Assembly (NCBI GenBank): GCA_036563505.1
Contig: DATCMH010000002.1
Coordinates: forward strand, 434,001 to 498,000
From: DATCMH01 sp036563505
GTDB lineage: Bacteria > Pseudomonadota > Alphaproteobacteria > Rhizobiales > Beijerinckiaceae
Length of the DNA: 64,000 nucleotides
Direction: 5' to 3'
The notes below the pieces were generated by a model. That model was not told where the DNA came from and did no database searches. It worked only from the letters and a program-made list of their open reading frames with translations. Shown piece by piece: positions 15,819 to 24,063 of this stretch. A program made the translations under genes and the position numbers. Position 1 is the stretch's first letter. The number at the start of each line of letters is the position of its first letter.

Positions 15819-16859
15819 TCAGCTCCTCACGAACCCCACGATGTCCTTCACGTCGGCCATCACCGGTCCGGCGATGGCGCGGGCTCGGGCGGCGCCATCG
15901 GCGAGGACGCCGTCGATATAGGCCGGGTCGGCGACGAGGCGCTTCATCTCGGCGCCGATCGGGCCCATCTTGGCGACCGAGAGGTCGACCAGGGCCGACT
16001 TGAAGGTGGAGAACTGAGCGCCGCCGAAGTCTTGGAGCACCTGCGCCTTCGCGACGCCGGCGAGCGCCGCGTAGATGCCCACCAGGTTGTCGGCCTCCGG
16101 CCGAGCTCCGAGTCCCTCCTCTTCCGAGGGCAGCGGCTCGGCATCCGTCTTGGCCTTGCGGACCTTTTGGGCCACCGCGTCGGCGTCGTCGGTGAGGTTG
16201 ATGCGCGAGTAGTCGGAAGGGTCCGACTTTGACATCTTCTTGGTGCCGTCGCGCAAGGACATTACCCGCGCCGCCGGCCCGCCGATGATCGGCTCGGTGA
16301 GCGGGAAGTAGGCATCGCCGTGGCCGAGCTCGCGGATCGGCTCGGCCCAGTCATTGTTGAATTTCTGGGCGATGTCCCGAGTGAGCTCGAGGTGCTGCTT
16401 CTGGTCTTCGCCCACAGGCACGTGGGTCGCGCGGTAGACCAGGATGTCGGCCGCCATCAGCGCCGGGTAATCGTAGAGGCCGACCGACGCGTTCTCCCGG
16501 TCCTTGCCCGCCTTCTCCTTGAACTGCGTCATCCGGTTGAGCCAGCCGATGCGAGCGACGCAGTTGAAGATCCAGGTGAGCTCCGCGTGCTCGTGAACCT
16601 GGCTCTGATTGAAGACGATCTGGCGCTTCGGGTCGATGCCGGCGGCGAGGAAGGCGGCCGTGACCTCGCGGGTCTGGCGCTGCAACTCGCGCGGGTCCTG
16701 CCAGTTCTGCGTCAGGGCGTGCATGTCAACGATGCAGTAGAAGCAGTCGAACGTGTCCTGCAGGGCGACGAAGCGCTGGATGGCGCCGAGATAGTTGCCG
16801 AGATGCAGGTTTCCCGTGGGCTGCACGCCCGAGAAGACGCGCTGCGCGAAATCGGCCAT
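15819..16859 (-). CDS. trpS: Tryptophanyl-tRNA synthetase
   Basis: 346 residues, a normal bacterial class I TrpRS. The HIGH-type motif appears as TGNLHLGNYLGAI at the N-terminus and the KMSKS motif as TKKMSKSDPSD. Both form the ATP site for charging tRNA-Trp. Other landmarks are the MADILVYRATHVPVGEDQKQHLELTRDIA block, which spans Trp recognition, and the C-terminal anticodon-binding helices. It begins four bases after the murJ stop, so the two are likely cotranscribed. Confidence 0.97.
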   Translation of the reverse strand: MADFAQRVFSGVQPTGNLHLGNYLGAIQRFVALQDTFDCFYCIVDMHALTQNWQDPRELQRQTREVTAAFLAAGIDPKRQIVFNQSQVHEHAELTWIFNCVARIGWLNRMTQFKEKAGKDRENASVGLYDYPALMAADILVYRATHVPVGEDQKQHLELTRDIAQKFNNDWAEPIRELGHGDAYFPLTEPIIGGPAARVMSLRDGTKKMSKSDPSDYSRINLTDDADAVAQKVRKAKTDAEPLPSEEEGLGARPEADNLVGIYAALAGVAKAQVLQDFGGAQFSTFKSALVDLSVAKMGPIGAEMKRLVADPAYIDGVLADGAARARAIAGPVMADVKDIVGFVRS

Positions 16860-16863
16860 CGGT

Positions 16864-18459
16864 TCAGGAACTCCGTGGGCTACACCGTCGCGCCTTCATA
16901 AAGGCGCGCCCGCGGCTGGCAAGGGCACTTGGCAAGGGCGCCAGGTCAGGCGCGCTGGCTGCCGGACGCAGGCGGGCGAGGTCGTCGCGGGTCACGGCGC
17001 CGACGATCAAGGCCAGCCCCGCGTAGGCGAGGGCTCCCAGGATCACGGTGCCGATGAGCGCCGCCCCGCCCTCCGGCGCCACGCGATGCAGGAGCAGGAG
17101 CGGCAGGGCCGCACCGGCTATCCGAATGCCCCGCCCGACGAGCCGGCGGTCGGGACGCCAGCGGCCGGAGGCGAGGAGCGCGCCCGCGAGCGTGGCGGCA
17201 TGGGCGGTGAGGCCCGCGCTCACGCCAAGACCCAGGCCGAGCAGGCCGAAGGCGTCGCCGAGCACGGCCCCGGCCGCGAGCGTGACCGCGATGCCGATCC
17301 CTCCCGCGGTCACCGCGAAGCCCACCGTTCCGCGCTCCAGGGCGGCGGGCGCGAGCACCTTGCCCAGCGCCGCGAAGGGCAGGCCGAGGCTCAAGCCCAG
17401 AAGCGCGGCCGCCGTGCCCGCGCTGTCCTGCGCGGTGAAGGCGCCGCGCTCGAAGAGGAATCGGGTGATCGGCAGGCTCAAGGCCGCGAGCCCCGCCGCA
17501 GCGGGCAGGCTCAGGAGAAGCGCGCCTTCCACGGCCCGGTTGAGGGCGTCGCGCGCGGCACGATGATCCGACGCGCCGACGAGCGCCGGCAGAAGGACGG
17601 CCCCGGCCCCGGCGGCGACGAGGCCGAGCGGCAGCTGGAACACCCGATCGGCGTAGGAGAGCAGGGCGACGCCCGACGGGGTGAAGGACGCGACCTGGGT
17701 CGCTGCGACGAGCATGAGTTGGGCCGCGCCGCTTGCCAGCATCGCCGGCACACCCCGACGCACGAGGAGCGCCAGCGCCCTCCCCTGCTCGCTCCATGAC
17801 GGGCGCGCGGCGCGCAGAAGATCGCGCGCCGCGATGCCGACGAGAGCGAGTTGAACGAAGCCGCCGACCGAGAACGCAAGCGCGATCGCTCTTGCTTGAT
17901 CGTCGGGCGGCGTGTCCGACCCTGTCAGACCGAGAAGGGTGAGGACGAGCAGCACGTTCACTGCGAGCGGCGCCAGGGCTGCCGGGCGGACCCGCCCTTC
18001 CGCGTTGAGCCAAGCGCCGAGGCAGGCGGCGAGCCCGAGGCCGAGGATGACCGGCGCGGCGAGGCGCGTCAGCGCGGTCGCGAGGTGAAGCGTTCCCGGA
18101 GCCTCCATGAAGCCCGAGGCCACCGCGAGGACGACGGCGCCGGCGCCGAGCATGACGAGCGCGCTCATCCCCGCGAGGGCGAGCGCCAGCCCCGCGAGAC
18201 CGGCCCGGGCGAAGCGTCGCGCGGCCGCGTCACCGCCCTCGGCGCGGGCCGCAGCGTAGAGCGGCACGAAGCCCGCCTCGAAGCCGCCTTCCGTCAGGAT
18301 GCGCCGGAGCGCGCTGGGCAGGCGTAGCGCCGCGAGAAGCGCGTCGGCCGCTGGCCCCGCCCCGAGCGCCCGGGCGATGAGCAAGTCGCGGGCGAAGCCG
18401 AGGACTCGCGATCCTCCTGCTGCGGCGCCGACCTCCAGGCTCGCGCGGGCCAGGGACAT
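16864..18459 (-). CDS. murJ: Lipid II flippase MurJ
   Basis: 531 residues with 13-14 predicted membrane segments in the MOP/MVF superfamily. The N-terminus GSRVLGFARDLLIARALGAGPAADALLAALRLP and the RILTEGGFEAGFVPLY block are diagnostic of MurJ. It flips lipid II to the periplasm for peptidoglycan synthesis. It sits between a DsbA-like gene (10 bp upstream) and trpS (4 bp downstream) on one strand. The C-terminus after the last helix is short and basic. Confidence 0.94.
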   Translation of the reverse strand: MSLARASLEVGAAAGGSRVLGFARDLLIARALGAGPAADALLAALRLPSALRRILTEGGFEAGFVPLYAAARAEGGDAAARRFARAGLAGLALALAGMSALVMLGAGAVVLAVASGFMEAPGTLHLATALTRLAAPVILGLGLAACLGAWLNAEGRVRPAALAPLAVNVLLVLTLLGLTGSDTPPDDQARAIALAFSVGGFVQLALVGIAARDLLRAARPSWSEQGRALALLVRRGVPAMLASGAAQLMLVAATQVASFTPSGVALLSYADRVFQLPLGLVAAGAGAVLLPALVGASDHRAARDALNRAVEGALLLSLPAAAGLAALSLPITRFLFERGAFTAQDSAGTAAALLGLSLGLPFAALGKVLAPAALERGTVGFAVTAGGIGIAVTLAAGAVLGDAFGLLGLGLGVSAGLTAHAATLAGALLASGRWRPDRRLVGRGIRIAGAALPLLLLHRVAPEGGAALIGTVILGALAYAGLALIVGAVTRDDLARLRPAASAPDLAPLPSALASRGRAFMKARRCSPRSS

Positions 18460-18469
18460 GAGGCGTCTC

Positions 18470-19096
18470 TCAGGCCCGGGCGCGGGCGACCAGCGCCTGC
18501 TTCTGCGCGAGGGTCAGCGCGCCGGGATAGAGATCCGGGCCGAGTACGAAGGACGGGGTGGCGTTGATCCCGAGCGAGCGCCCGATCCGCAACGCTTCCT
18601 CGACCCGGTGCCGGACCTCGCTCGATTCGGCAGCCGCGGCGAGGGCTGCCCGGTCGAGACCGACGTGCTCGGCCTGCGCCAGCGCGCGCTCGCCGTCGAG
18701 CCGCCCGCGCAGGGCCATGAGCGCACGGTGATAGGCGCCGGCCCGCTCCGGCCCGTGCAGCCGGGCGACGGCCTGTGCGACGCGGGCCGCGCCGAGCGAC
18801 GCCTCGCCCAGGATCGGGGTGCACAGGAGAACGTAGGAGAGGTCGGGATCCCCGGCGAGGAGCGGCGCGAGATCCTGCGCCGAGTGACGGCACCAGGGGC
18901 AGTTATGGTCGAAAACCTCGAGGATCGTTACATCGCCGCTCGGGTTGCCGAGCCGCACCGCGCTCTCGCATTCGAGCGCTTCCTCGAAGAGCTCGATGGG
19001 CACGAAGGTCGGCTCGGGCAAGTCCTCGGCGCGTGCTGGACGGGCCAGAAGAGCGAGACCGAAACCGATAGCGGCGCGGCGGGTAAGGCGGGGCAT
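18470..19096 (-). CDS. DsbA-family thiol-disulfide oxidoreductase
   Basis: About 208 residues from ATG 19096. The N-terminus PRLTRRAAIGFGLALLARPARA is an export signal with a twin-arginine pair and AxA cleavage. The thioredoxin-fold active site is CPWC (Cys 66, Cys 69), and the conserved cis-proline segment is INATPSFVLG. Proteins of this type oxidise or isomerise disulfides in the periplasm. The DLSYVLLCTPILGEASLGAARVA stretch is the helical insertion. It lies upstream of murJ on the same strand and 67 bp after fabI. Confidence 0.9.
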   Translation of the reverse strand: MPRLTRRAAIGFGLALLARPARAEDLPEPTFVPIELFEEALECESAVRLGNPSGDVTILEVFDHNCPWCRHSAQDLAPLLAGDPDLSYVLLCTPILGEASLGAARVAQAVARLHGPERAGAYHRALMALRGRLDGERALAQAEHVGLDRAALAAAAESSEVRHRVEEALRIGRSLGINATPSFVLGPDLYPGALTLAQKQALVARARA

Positions 19097-19163
19097 GAGG
19101 GGTCTTTCGAAACGGCCGCCGCCCATGCCGAGGCGATGCGGCGAAGGCAAGGCAGCCGGCGCG

Positions 19164-19991
19164 CTACTCTTCCCCCGTCACGCCCGCGGCGTCCTGGGCC
19201 TTGAGAACCTCGGGGCGGGGCATCGAGATCGTGTTGTAGCCGGAATCCACGTAATGGATTTCGCCCGTCACACCGCCCGAGAGGGGCGAGAGCAGGTAGA
19301 GGGCCGAGCCGCCGATCTCCTCGACGGTGACCGTCCGGCGCAACGGCGCATGGGCCTTCTGGTAGCTGAACATGAGGCGGGCGTCGGCGATCCCAGCGCC
19401 GGCCAGCGTGCGGACAGGGCCGGCGGACAGCGCGTTGACCCGGATGCCGTCGGGGCCGAGATCGGCGGCGAGGTACCGCACGCTCGCCTCCAGCGCGGCT
19501 TTCGCCACGCCCATGACGTTGTAGTTCGGCATGACCCGGGTCGAGCCGCCGTAGGTCAGGGTGAGGAGGGACCCGCCCTGCTTCATCCGTCGCGCCGCAC
19601 GCTGCGCGACCTCCGTGAAGGAGAAAGCCGAGATCACGAGGGTGCGGGAAAAGTTCTCGCGCGTCGTGACGTCGACGTAGCGCCCTTTGAGCTGCGCCTT
19701 GTCGGAGAAGCCGATGGCGTGGACGACAAAGTCAAGCCCGTCCCAAGCCTCGTCGAGCCGGGCGAAGGCGGCGTCGAGGGAGGCCAGGTCCTCCACGTCA
19801 CAAGGCACGACGAGCGTCGAGCCGAGAGACTTCGCCAGCGGCGTGACCCGCTTGCCCAGGGCCTCGCCCTGGTAGGTGAAAGCGAGTTCCGCGCCGTGCT
19901 CGGCCAGAACCCTGGCGATCCCCCACGCGATCGAGTGGTCGTTCGCGACGCCCATGATGAGCCCGCGCTTGCCCTGCATCAGCCCCGCCAC
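19164..19991 (-). CDS. fabI: Enoyl-[acyl-carrier-protein] reductase (NADH) FabI
   Basis: 275 residues from GTG 19991, preceded by GGAAGGA at good spacing; an upstream ATG (20093) would add 34 unconserved residues. The FabI start GKRGLIMGVANDHSIAWGIA forms the NADH fold. The catalytic Tyr-x6-Lys is YNVMGVAK. It reduces trans-2-enoyl-ACP in the last step of each fatty acid elongation cycle and is the triclosan target. It follows fabB after 514 bp of repeats, so it may have its own promoter despite the conserved irr-fabA-fabB-fabI order. Confidence 0.95.
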   Translation of the reverse strand: MAGLMQGKRGLIMGVANDHSIAWGIARVLAEHGAELAFTYQGEALGKRVTPLAKSLGSTLVVPCDVEDLASLDAAFARLDEAWDGLDFVVHAIGFSDKAQLKGRYVDVTTRENFSRTLVISAFSFTEVAQRAARRMKQGGSLLTLTYGGSTRVMPNYNVMGVAKAALEASVRYLAADLGPDGIRVNALSAGPVRTLAGAGIADARLMFSYQKAHAPLRRTVTVEEIGGSALYLLSPLSGGVTGEIHYVDSGYNTISMPRPEVLKAQDAAGVTGEE

Positions 19992-20147
19992 GCGTGGTCC
20001 TTCCCGTTCTTGTTCTCGTTCCGCCGCGTCGCCGGCCTGCCGCCGCTCCGCTTGGCCGAGCGCCAGCACTGTTCGATCCGTCAGCATATCCATAGCGAGG
20101 CCCCGCTTGTAAATCCGGCGCTTCGCACGGGCAGGTCTCAGGGGTGT

Positions 20148-20330
20148 GACGGTGACCCCTGCTCCCCTTATGGGAGAAGGTGCCTGCCGCAGACAGGCGG
20201 ATGAGGGGCGCTGGGCGTGGGCCCGAGTCTCGGCGCCCTACTTCTCACCGTCGGTCTCTGTCGCTCCCTTGCTTCGCCTGCCGGTGCGTAGGCGAAGCCC
20301 TCTCCCACAAAGGGAGAGGGGAAAGAAGCG
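20148..20330. repeat. Family B repeat cluster between fabI and fabB
   Basis: It contains CTTATGGGAGAAGGTGCC, CAGGCGGATGAGGGG and later CCCTCTCCC/GGGAGAGG inverted pairs, like modules of the composite repeat at 15479-15752. It fills part of the 514-bp non-coding gap from 19992 to 20505. No gene is visible in that gap. Confidence 0.7.
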
Positions 20331-20354
20331 GCGTCGCTTCGCGACGAGATGCTG

Positions 20355-20480
20355 TGCTGGATCCCCTTCCCCTCCGGCGGACAAGCCGCCTCCGGCCGGG
20401 GATGACAGCCGAGGCGTTCTGAGCTGCCACTGTCATTCCCGGCCGGAGCGCGCCAGCGCGCAGGGGAAGGGAATCCAGCA
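20355..20480. repeat. 126-bp element with 19-bp terminal inverted repeats, family E
   Basis: The left end TGCTGGATCCCCTTCCCCT (20355-20373) pairs with the right end at 20462-20480 with one mismatch. Internal arms CCGGCCGGGGATGACAG and TGTCATTCCCGGCCGG also pair. It would fold into one long hairpin. It is the only copy in this window and lies just 3' of fabB. Confidence 0.75.
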
Positions 20481-20505
20481 GGCTCTCGCGCCGAAGGCGC
20501 TCTGC

Positions 20506-21726
20506 TCACGCGTAGCGGCGCATCACGATCGTCGCGTTCGTGCCGCCGAAGCCGAAGGAGTTGGAGAGCACCGTGTCGATCTTGGCGTCGTCGACACGGC
20601 TCCGGACGATCGGCATGTCGGCGAAGGCGGGGTCGAGCTCCTCGATATGGGCGCTCTCGCAGATGAAACGGTTGTTCATCATCAGGAGCGAGTAGATCGC
20701 CTCCTGGACGCCCGTGGCGCCGAGCGAGTGGCCGGTGAGCGACTTGGTGGCGGCGATGGGCGGGCACTTGTCGCCGGCGCCGAACACCTCGCGGATCGCC
20801 TCGATCTCCTTGTCGTCGCCCACAGGCGTCGAGGTGGCGTGCGGGTTGATGTAGTCGATCCTGTCCGTCACGTTGCTGAGCGCCATGCGCATGCAGCGCA
20901 CCGCGCCCTCGCCGGACGGGGCCACCATGTCGTGGCCGTCGGAGGTCGCGCCATAGCCCACGATCTCGCCGTAGATGCGGGCGCCACGCGCCTTGGCGTG
21001 CTCGAGTTCCTCCAGCACCAGCACGCCCGCCCCGCCGGCGATGACGAAGCCGTCCCGGTTCGCGTCATAGGCGCGGGACGCCTTGGCGGGCGTGTCGTTG
21101 TACTTCGAGGACATGGCGCCCATGGCGTCGAAGAGCACGGAGAGCGACCAGTCGAGCTCCTCGCAGCCGCCTGCGAAGATCACGTCCTGCTTGCCGAGCT
21201 GGATGATCTCGTAGGCGTTGCCGATGCAGTGGTTCGAGGTCGCGCAGGCCGAGGAGATAGAATAGTTGACGCCCTTGATCTTGAACCAGGTCGCGAGCGT
21301 CGCGGAGGCGGTGGAGGCCATGGCTTTCGGCACCGCGAAGGGCCCGACCCGCCGAGGGCCCTTCGACCGGGTGACGTCGGCCGCCTCCACGATGGCGCGG
21401 GTGGAGGGCCCGCCGGACCCCATGATGATCCCGGTGCGCTCGTTGGAGACGTCAGTCTCCTCAAGCCCCGAATCGCGGATCGCCTGCTCCATCGCCACGT
21501 GGTTCCAGGCGGTGCCGCCACCGTGAAAGCGCATCGCGCGCCGGTCAACGGCTCCTTCCGCGTTGAGGCTCGGCGCCCCGTGGACCTGACAGCGGAAGCC
21601 GAGATCGGCGTAGGGCTGGGCGAAGCTGACGCCGGAGCGGGCCTCGCGCAGGGAGGCGAGAACTTCCTGCGTGTTGTTCCCGATGGACGAGACGATGCCC
21701 ATCCCCGTGACGACGACGCGCCTCAT
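20506..21726 (-). CDS. fabB: Beta-ketoacyl-ACP synthase I FabB
   Basis: 406 residues from ATG 21726, with GAGGAG eight bases upstream. The condensing-enzyme triad is Cys 161 (SSACATSNHC), His 296 (NPHATSTPVGD) and His 333 (TGHSLGATG), with Lys 328. It condenses malonyl-ACP with acyl-ACP, including the unsaturated intermediate made by FabA, and so is needed for anaerobic-type unsaturated fatty acids. It lies downstream of fabA (101-bp gap) on the same strand. The FabA-FabB pairing supports FabB over FabF. Confidence 0.95.
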   Translation of the reverse strand: MRRVVVTGMGIVSSIGNNTQEVLASLREARSGVSFAQPYADLGFRCQVHGAPSLNAEGAVDRRAMRFHGGGTAWNHVAMEQAIRDSGLEETDVSNERTGIIMGSGGPSTRAIVEAADVTRSKGPRRVGPFAVPKAMASTASATLATWFKIKGVNYSISSACATSNHCIGNAYEIIQLGKQDVIFAGGCEELDWSLSVLFDAMGAMSSKYNDTPAKASRAYDANRDGFVIAGGAGVLVLEELEHAKARGARIYGEIVGYGATSDGHDMVAPSGEGAVRCMRMALSNVTDRIDYINPHATSTPVGDDKEIEAIREVFGAGDKCPPIAATKSLTGHSLGATGVQEAIYSLLMMNNRFICESAHIEELDPAFADMPIVRSRVDDAKIDTVLSNSFGFGGTNATIVMRRYA

Positions 21727-21827
21727 CCTGATCTCCTCGACGGCTCTTCGAGCGCGCGGGGTCCGCGCGGGCTCCACCTAAGGCCGCGCTCTCATCTAGG
21801 CAACGGGTTCGGCCAAATGACGGCGGC

Positions 21828-22367
21828 TCACCCGCCGGCCGGCGCGGTGTCCGTCTGGAACAGCCCGACGCGCAGGTCCTTGGCCTCGTAGATGCGGCGG
21901 CCGTCGGCCTCGAGCCAGCCGTCGGCGATGCCCAGCACGAGCTTCGAGCGGAAGACGCGCTTGAAGTCGACGCCGTAGACGACCTGTTTCACGCTCGGCA
22001 GCACCTGGTCGGCGAACTTCACTTCGCCGACACCGAGCGCCCGGCCGCGCCCAGGCGATCCGAGCCAGCCGAGGAAGAAGCCGACGAGCTGCCAAAGCGC
22101 GTCAAGGCCAAGGCACCCGGGCATCACCGGGTCGCCTTTGAAGTGGCAGGGGAAGAACCAGAGGTCCGGCCGGACGTCGAGTTCGGCGAGCACGTGGCCC
22201 TTGCCGTTGGCGCCGCCGTCTTGGCCGATCGAGGTGATGCGGTCGAACATCAGCATCGGCGGCAGGGGAAGCTGCGCGTTGCCGGAGCCGAACAGCTCGC
22301 CCCGCCCGCAGGCGAGGAGCTCCTCGTAGGTGAAGCTCGTCTGACGATCCCTCTGGGGCTGATCCAT
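21828..22367 (-). CDS. fabA: 3-hydroxydecanoyl-ACP dehydratase/isomerase FabA
   Basis: 179 residues from ATG 22367; the upstream in-frame extension is low-quality sequence and is rejected. The hot-dog fold shows the catalytic His 75 (FFPCHFKGDPVMPG) and Asp 89 (LGLDALWQLVGFFLGW). It dehydrates 3-hydroxydecanoyl-ACP and isomerises the trans-2 to the cis-3 enoyl product, the branch point to unsaturated fatty acids. It is divergent from irr and first in a fabA-fabB run. The shared intergenic region carries a dyad GGAAC-N17-CGTT motif. Confidence 0.95.
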   Translation of the reverse strand: MDQPQRDRQTSFTYEELLACGRGELFGSGNAQLPLPPMLMFDRITSIGQDGGANGKGHVLAELDVRPDLWFFPCHFKGDPVMPGCLGLDALWQLVGFFLGWLGSPGRGRALGVGEVKFADQVLPSVKQVVYGVDFKRVFRSKLVLGIADGWLEADGRRIYEAKDLRVGLFQTDTAPAGG

Positions 22368-22564
22368 GGCCGCGGGCCGGTCCTTAACCTTGAAACACGG
22401 TGGACGAAGCCTTCGGTTCCTTGAAACCGCAACGCTTCGGGCGCCTCGTAGCACAGGCCTCGACCGCCTCAAAGGCGCCGCTTGGGCCACGGGATGCGCG
22501 GGCCGCGACACCGTTCGTTCCGTCATGCGGGTTGCGACGCGGCGGCTTGGCCCTTATCATCAGG

Positions 22565-22592
22565 GGAACGAGCGTAGCCACGCTCCCGTTCC
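22565..22592. promoter_or_regulatory. Dyad-symmetric EcfG-type promoter motif between fabA and irr
   Basis: The plus strand reads GGAAC (22565-22569), 17 bases, CGTT (22587-22590). The minus strand also reads GGAAC (22592-22588), 17 bases, CGTT (22570-22567). The arms GGAACGAGCGT and ACGCTCCCGTTCC are almost complementary. It matches the EcfG consensus in both directions; the plus copy would give irr a leader of about ten bases. It could instead be an operator or hairpin. Confidence 0.45.
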
Positions 22593-22605
22593 GAATTCCG
22601 ATACG

Positions 22606-23070
22606 ATGACCGAAGCGTTGCATCCTCCGGGCCTGACGACGGCCATGCCCCTGCGCGGCTGCCCCCTCTCCGACCTGCGCGACAAGCTGCGCCGGGTGGG
22701 CCTGCGCCCGACGCGTCAGCGCGTGTCGCTCGGCTGGCTTCTGTTCGGCAAGGGCGACCGTCACGTCACGGCGGAGATGGTCTACGACGAGGCCAACCGC
22801 GCCCGGGTGCCGGTCTCGCTCGCCACCGTCTACAACACCCTGCACCAGTTCACGGAAGCAGGGCTCCTGCGCCAGCTCATGGTGGACGGGTCGAAGGCCT
22901 ATTTCGACACGAACCCGTCCGAGCACCACCACTTCTTCCTGGAGCACGAGGGCGCCCTCGTCGACATGCCGGCCTCCGGCGTGACGGTGAGCGAGGTGCC
23001 CCAGCCGCCGGAAGGTATGGAGATCGCCGGCGTCGAGGTGATCGTTCGGCTCAAGCCCAAGAGCGATTAA
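22606..23070 (+). CDS. irr: Iron response regulator Irr (Fur family)
   Basis: 154 residues from ATG 22606. The winged helix reads LRRVGLRPTRQRVSLGWLLF and VSLATVYNTLHQFTEAGLL, and the dimer domain carries the Irr-type HHH motif (SEHHHFFLEHEG) in place of Fur's full metal site. An N-terminal Cys-Pro (RGCPLSD, Cys 19) resembles the haem regulatory motif that marks Bradyrhizobium Irr for haem-dependent degradation. Irr senses iron through haem and represses iron-costly pathways. Linkage to fabA-fabB-fabI is conserved in Hyphomicrobiales. Spacing to the start suggests a very short leader. Confidence 0.93.
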   Translation: MTEALHPPGLTTAMPLRGCPLSDLRDKLRRVGLRPTRQRVSLGWLLFGKGDRHVTAEMVYDEANRARVPVSLATVYNTLHQFTEAGLLRQLMVDGSKAYFDTNPSEHHHFFLEHEGALVDMPASGVTVSEVPQPPEGMEIAGVEVIVRLKPKSD

Positions 23071-23078
23071 CCCCTCTC

Positions 23079-23195
23079 GTCATTCCGGGGCGCCGCAGGC
23101 GAACCCGGAATCCATGGCTGGGCCGAATTCTGCTCGCAGCCGCTCACCCGGTCGTGGGTTCCGGGTTCTCGGCTCTCGCCGAGCCCCGGAATGAC
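23079..23195. repeat. 117-bp palindromic intergenic repeat, family A copy 2
   Basis: The same GTCATTCCGGGG...CCCCGGAATGAC ends and length as 1238-1354, with a diverged centre. It lies nine bases after the irr stop. The rest of the 23071-23318 gap holds no gene. Confidence 0.85.
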
Positions 23196-23318
23196 AAAGG
23201 GGTTGAGCCCTTCCGCAAACACCCCGGCCTCCCGCCCCTCAGGTGGGGGAGAGGACGGTCTGGACACCGCGGCCGCGTATGTGGAGTGCTGCTGCGAGCT
23301 CCCCAGCGCGCGTTCGCC

Positions 23319-23879
23319 CTACTCCACCCGTTCGTTCGGATAGACACCCCACAGCCGGTCCTGGCGGATGTAGCCGTCGACGTCGAAGGCGTTGGGCTGC
23401 GGGATGATGATCCGGCACCAGGTGCCGCTGCACTGCTTCACGCTGGTGATGACGTTGGGCTGGAGTTTCGCCACGACGCTCGCCCGTTCCTCGGCGCGCT
23501 CGTAGACCGGTACTGCCTCGCCCGTCTTCGACCAAGGGGTGACGAGGGCCGTGCGGCGGCCGGAGAGCAGCGAATGGAGGACCCAGCCCTCCGTGCCCTC
23601 CGCGTCGCGGATGCGCCGCCACGTCTCGTATTCGGCCGTGATCTCGACGGGCAGCCCGGCGCGCTGGAACACCCAGGCCGTGCGGTTGTCCTTCGACGGG
23701 CCCTCGCGCAGGTTCACGCGGTCCGTCTTGAGGCTGACGTAGCGCGGCACGGGCAGGCCGGTGCCCCGGCGGCCGCCGGGCGGCGTCGCGTCCTGAGCGG
23801 CCGCGGCCAGGGCGACGAACAGGGCGGTCAGCGCGGCCCCGGCCGCGGCCACGCGCGTGAAGCGCATTCTCGCCTGCAT
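23319..23879 (-). CDS. Exported bacterial SH3-domain protein
   Basis: 186 residues from ATG 23879, with AGGAGG nine bases upstream. A signal peptide (RFTRVAAAGAALTALFVALAAAAQ) is followed by two SH3-like repeats. The first is YVSLKTDRVNLREGPSKDN through EGWVLHSLLSG; the second runs from PVYERAEERASVVAKLQP through DGYIRQDRLWGVYPNE. Two Cys flank KQCSGTWC. Periplasmic SH3_3 proteins often bind peptidoglycan, but the function here is unknown. It is divergent from a 2-hydroxyacid dehydrogenase gene, a neighbourhood I have seen in relatives. Confidence 0.85.
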   Translation of the reverse strand: MQARMRFTRVAAAGAALTALFVALAAAAQDATPPGGRRGTGLPVPRYVSLKTDRVNLREGPSKDNRTAWVFQRAGLPVEITAEYETWRRIRDAEGTEGWVLHSLLSGRRTALVTPWSKTGEAVPVYERAEERASVVAKLQPNVITSVKQCSGTWCRIIIPQPNAFDVDGYIRQDRLWGVYPNERVE

Positions 23880-24063
23880 CCTCGAGCCTCCTGCCGATCG
23901 TGTTTGGCCAGATTGTTTTTGGCTTGGCCTCTGGTAGACAAGCCGAGCGGGGTCCGCCACGCGGCCGCTCGTCGCCATTCCTCGCCGAGCCACGGTTAAC
24001 GGAGCGTAAAACCGCGCCCCCGCCGGCCCGGCCGGGACCTCGAACAGCTCGGTTGCACAGTCC

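Noticed and set aside
19992..20093. N-terminal extension of FabI from ATG 20093
   Set aside because: The added residues are not FabI-like, and GTG 19991 has a good ribosome site at the conserved start of the protein.
20146..21891. Long plus-strand frame opposite fabB
   Set aside because: It runs through repeats and the antisense of fabB and has no recognisable domain.
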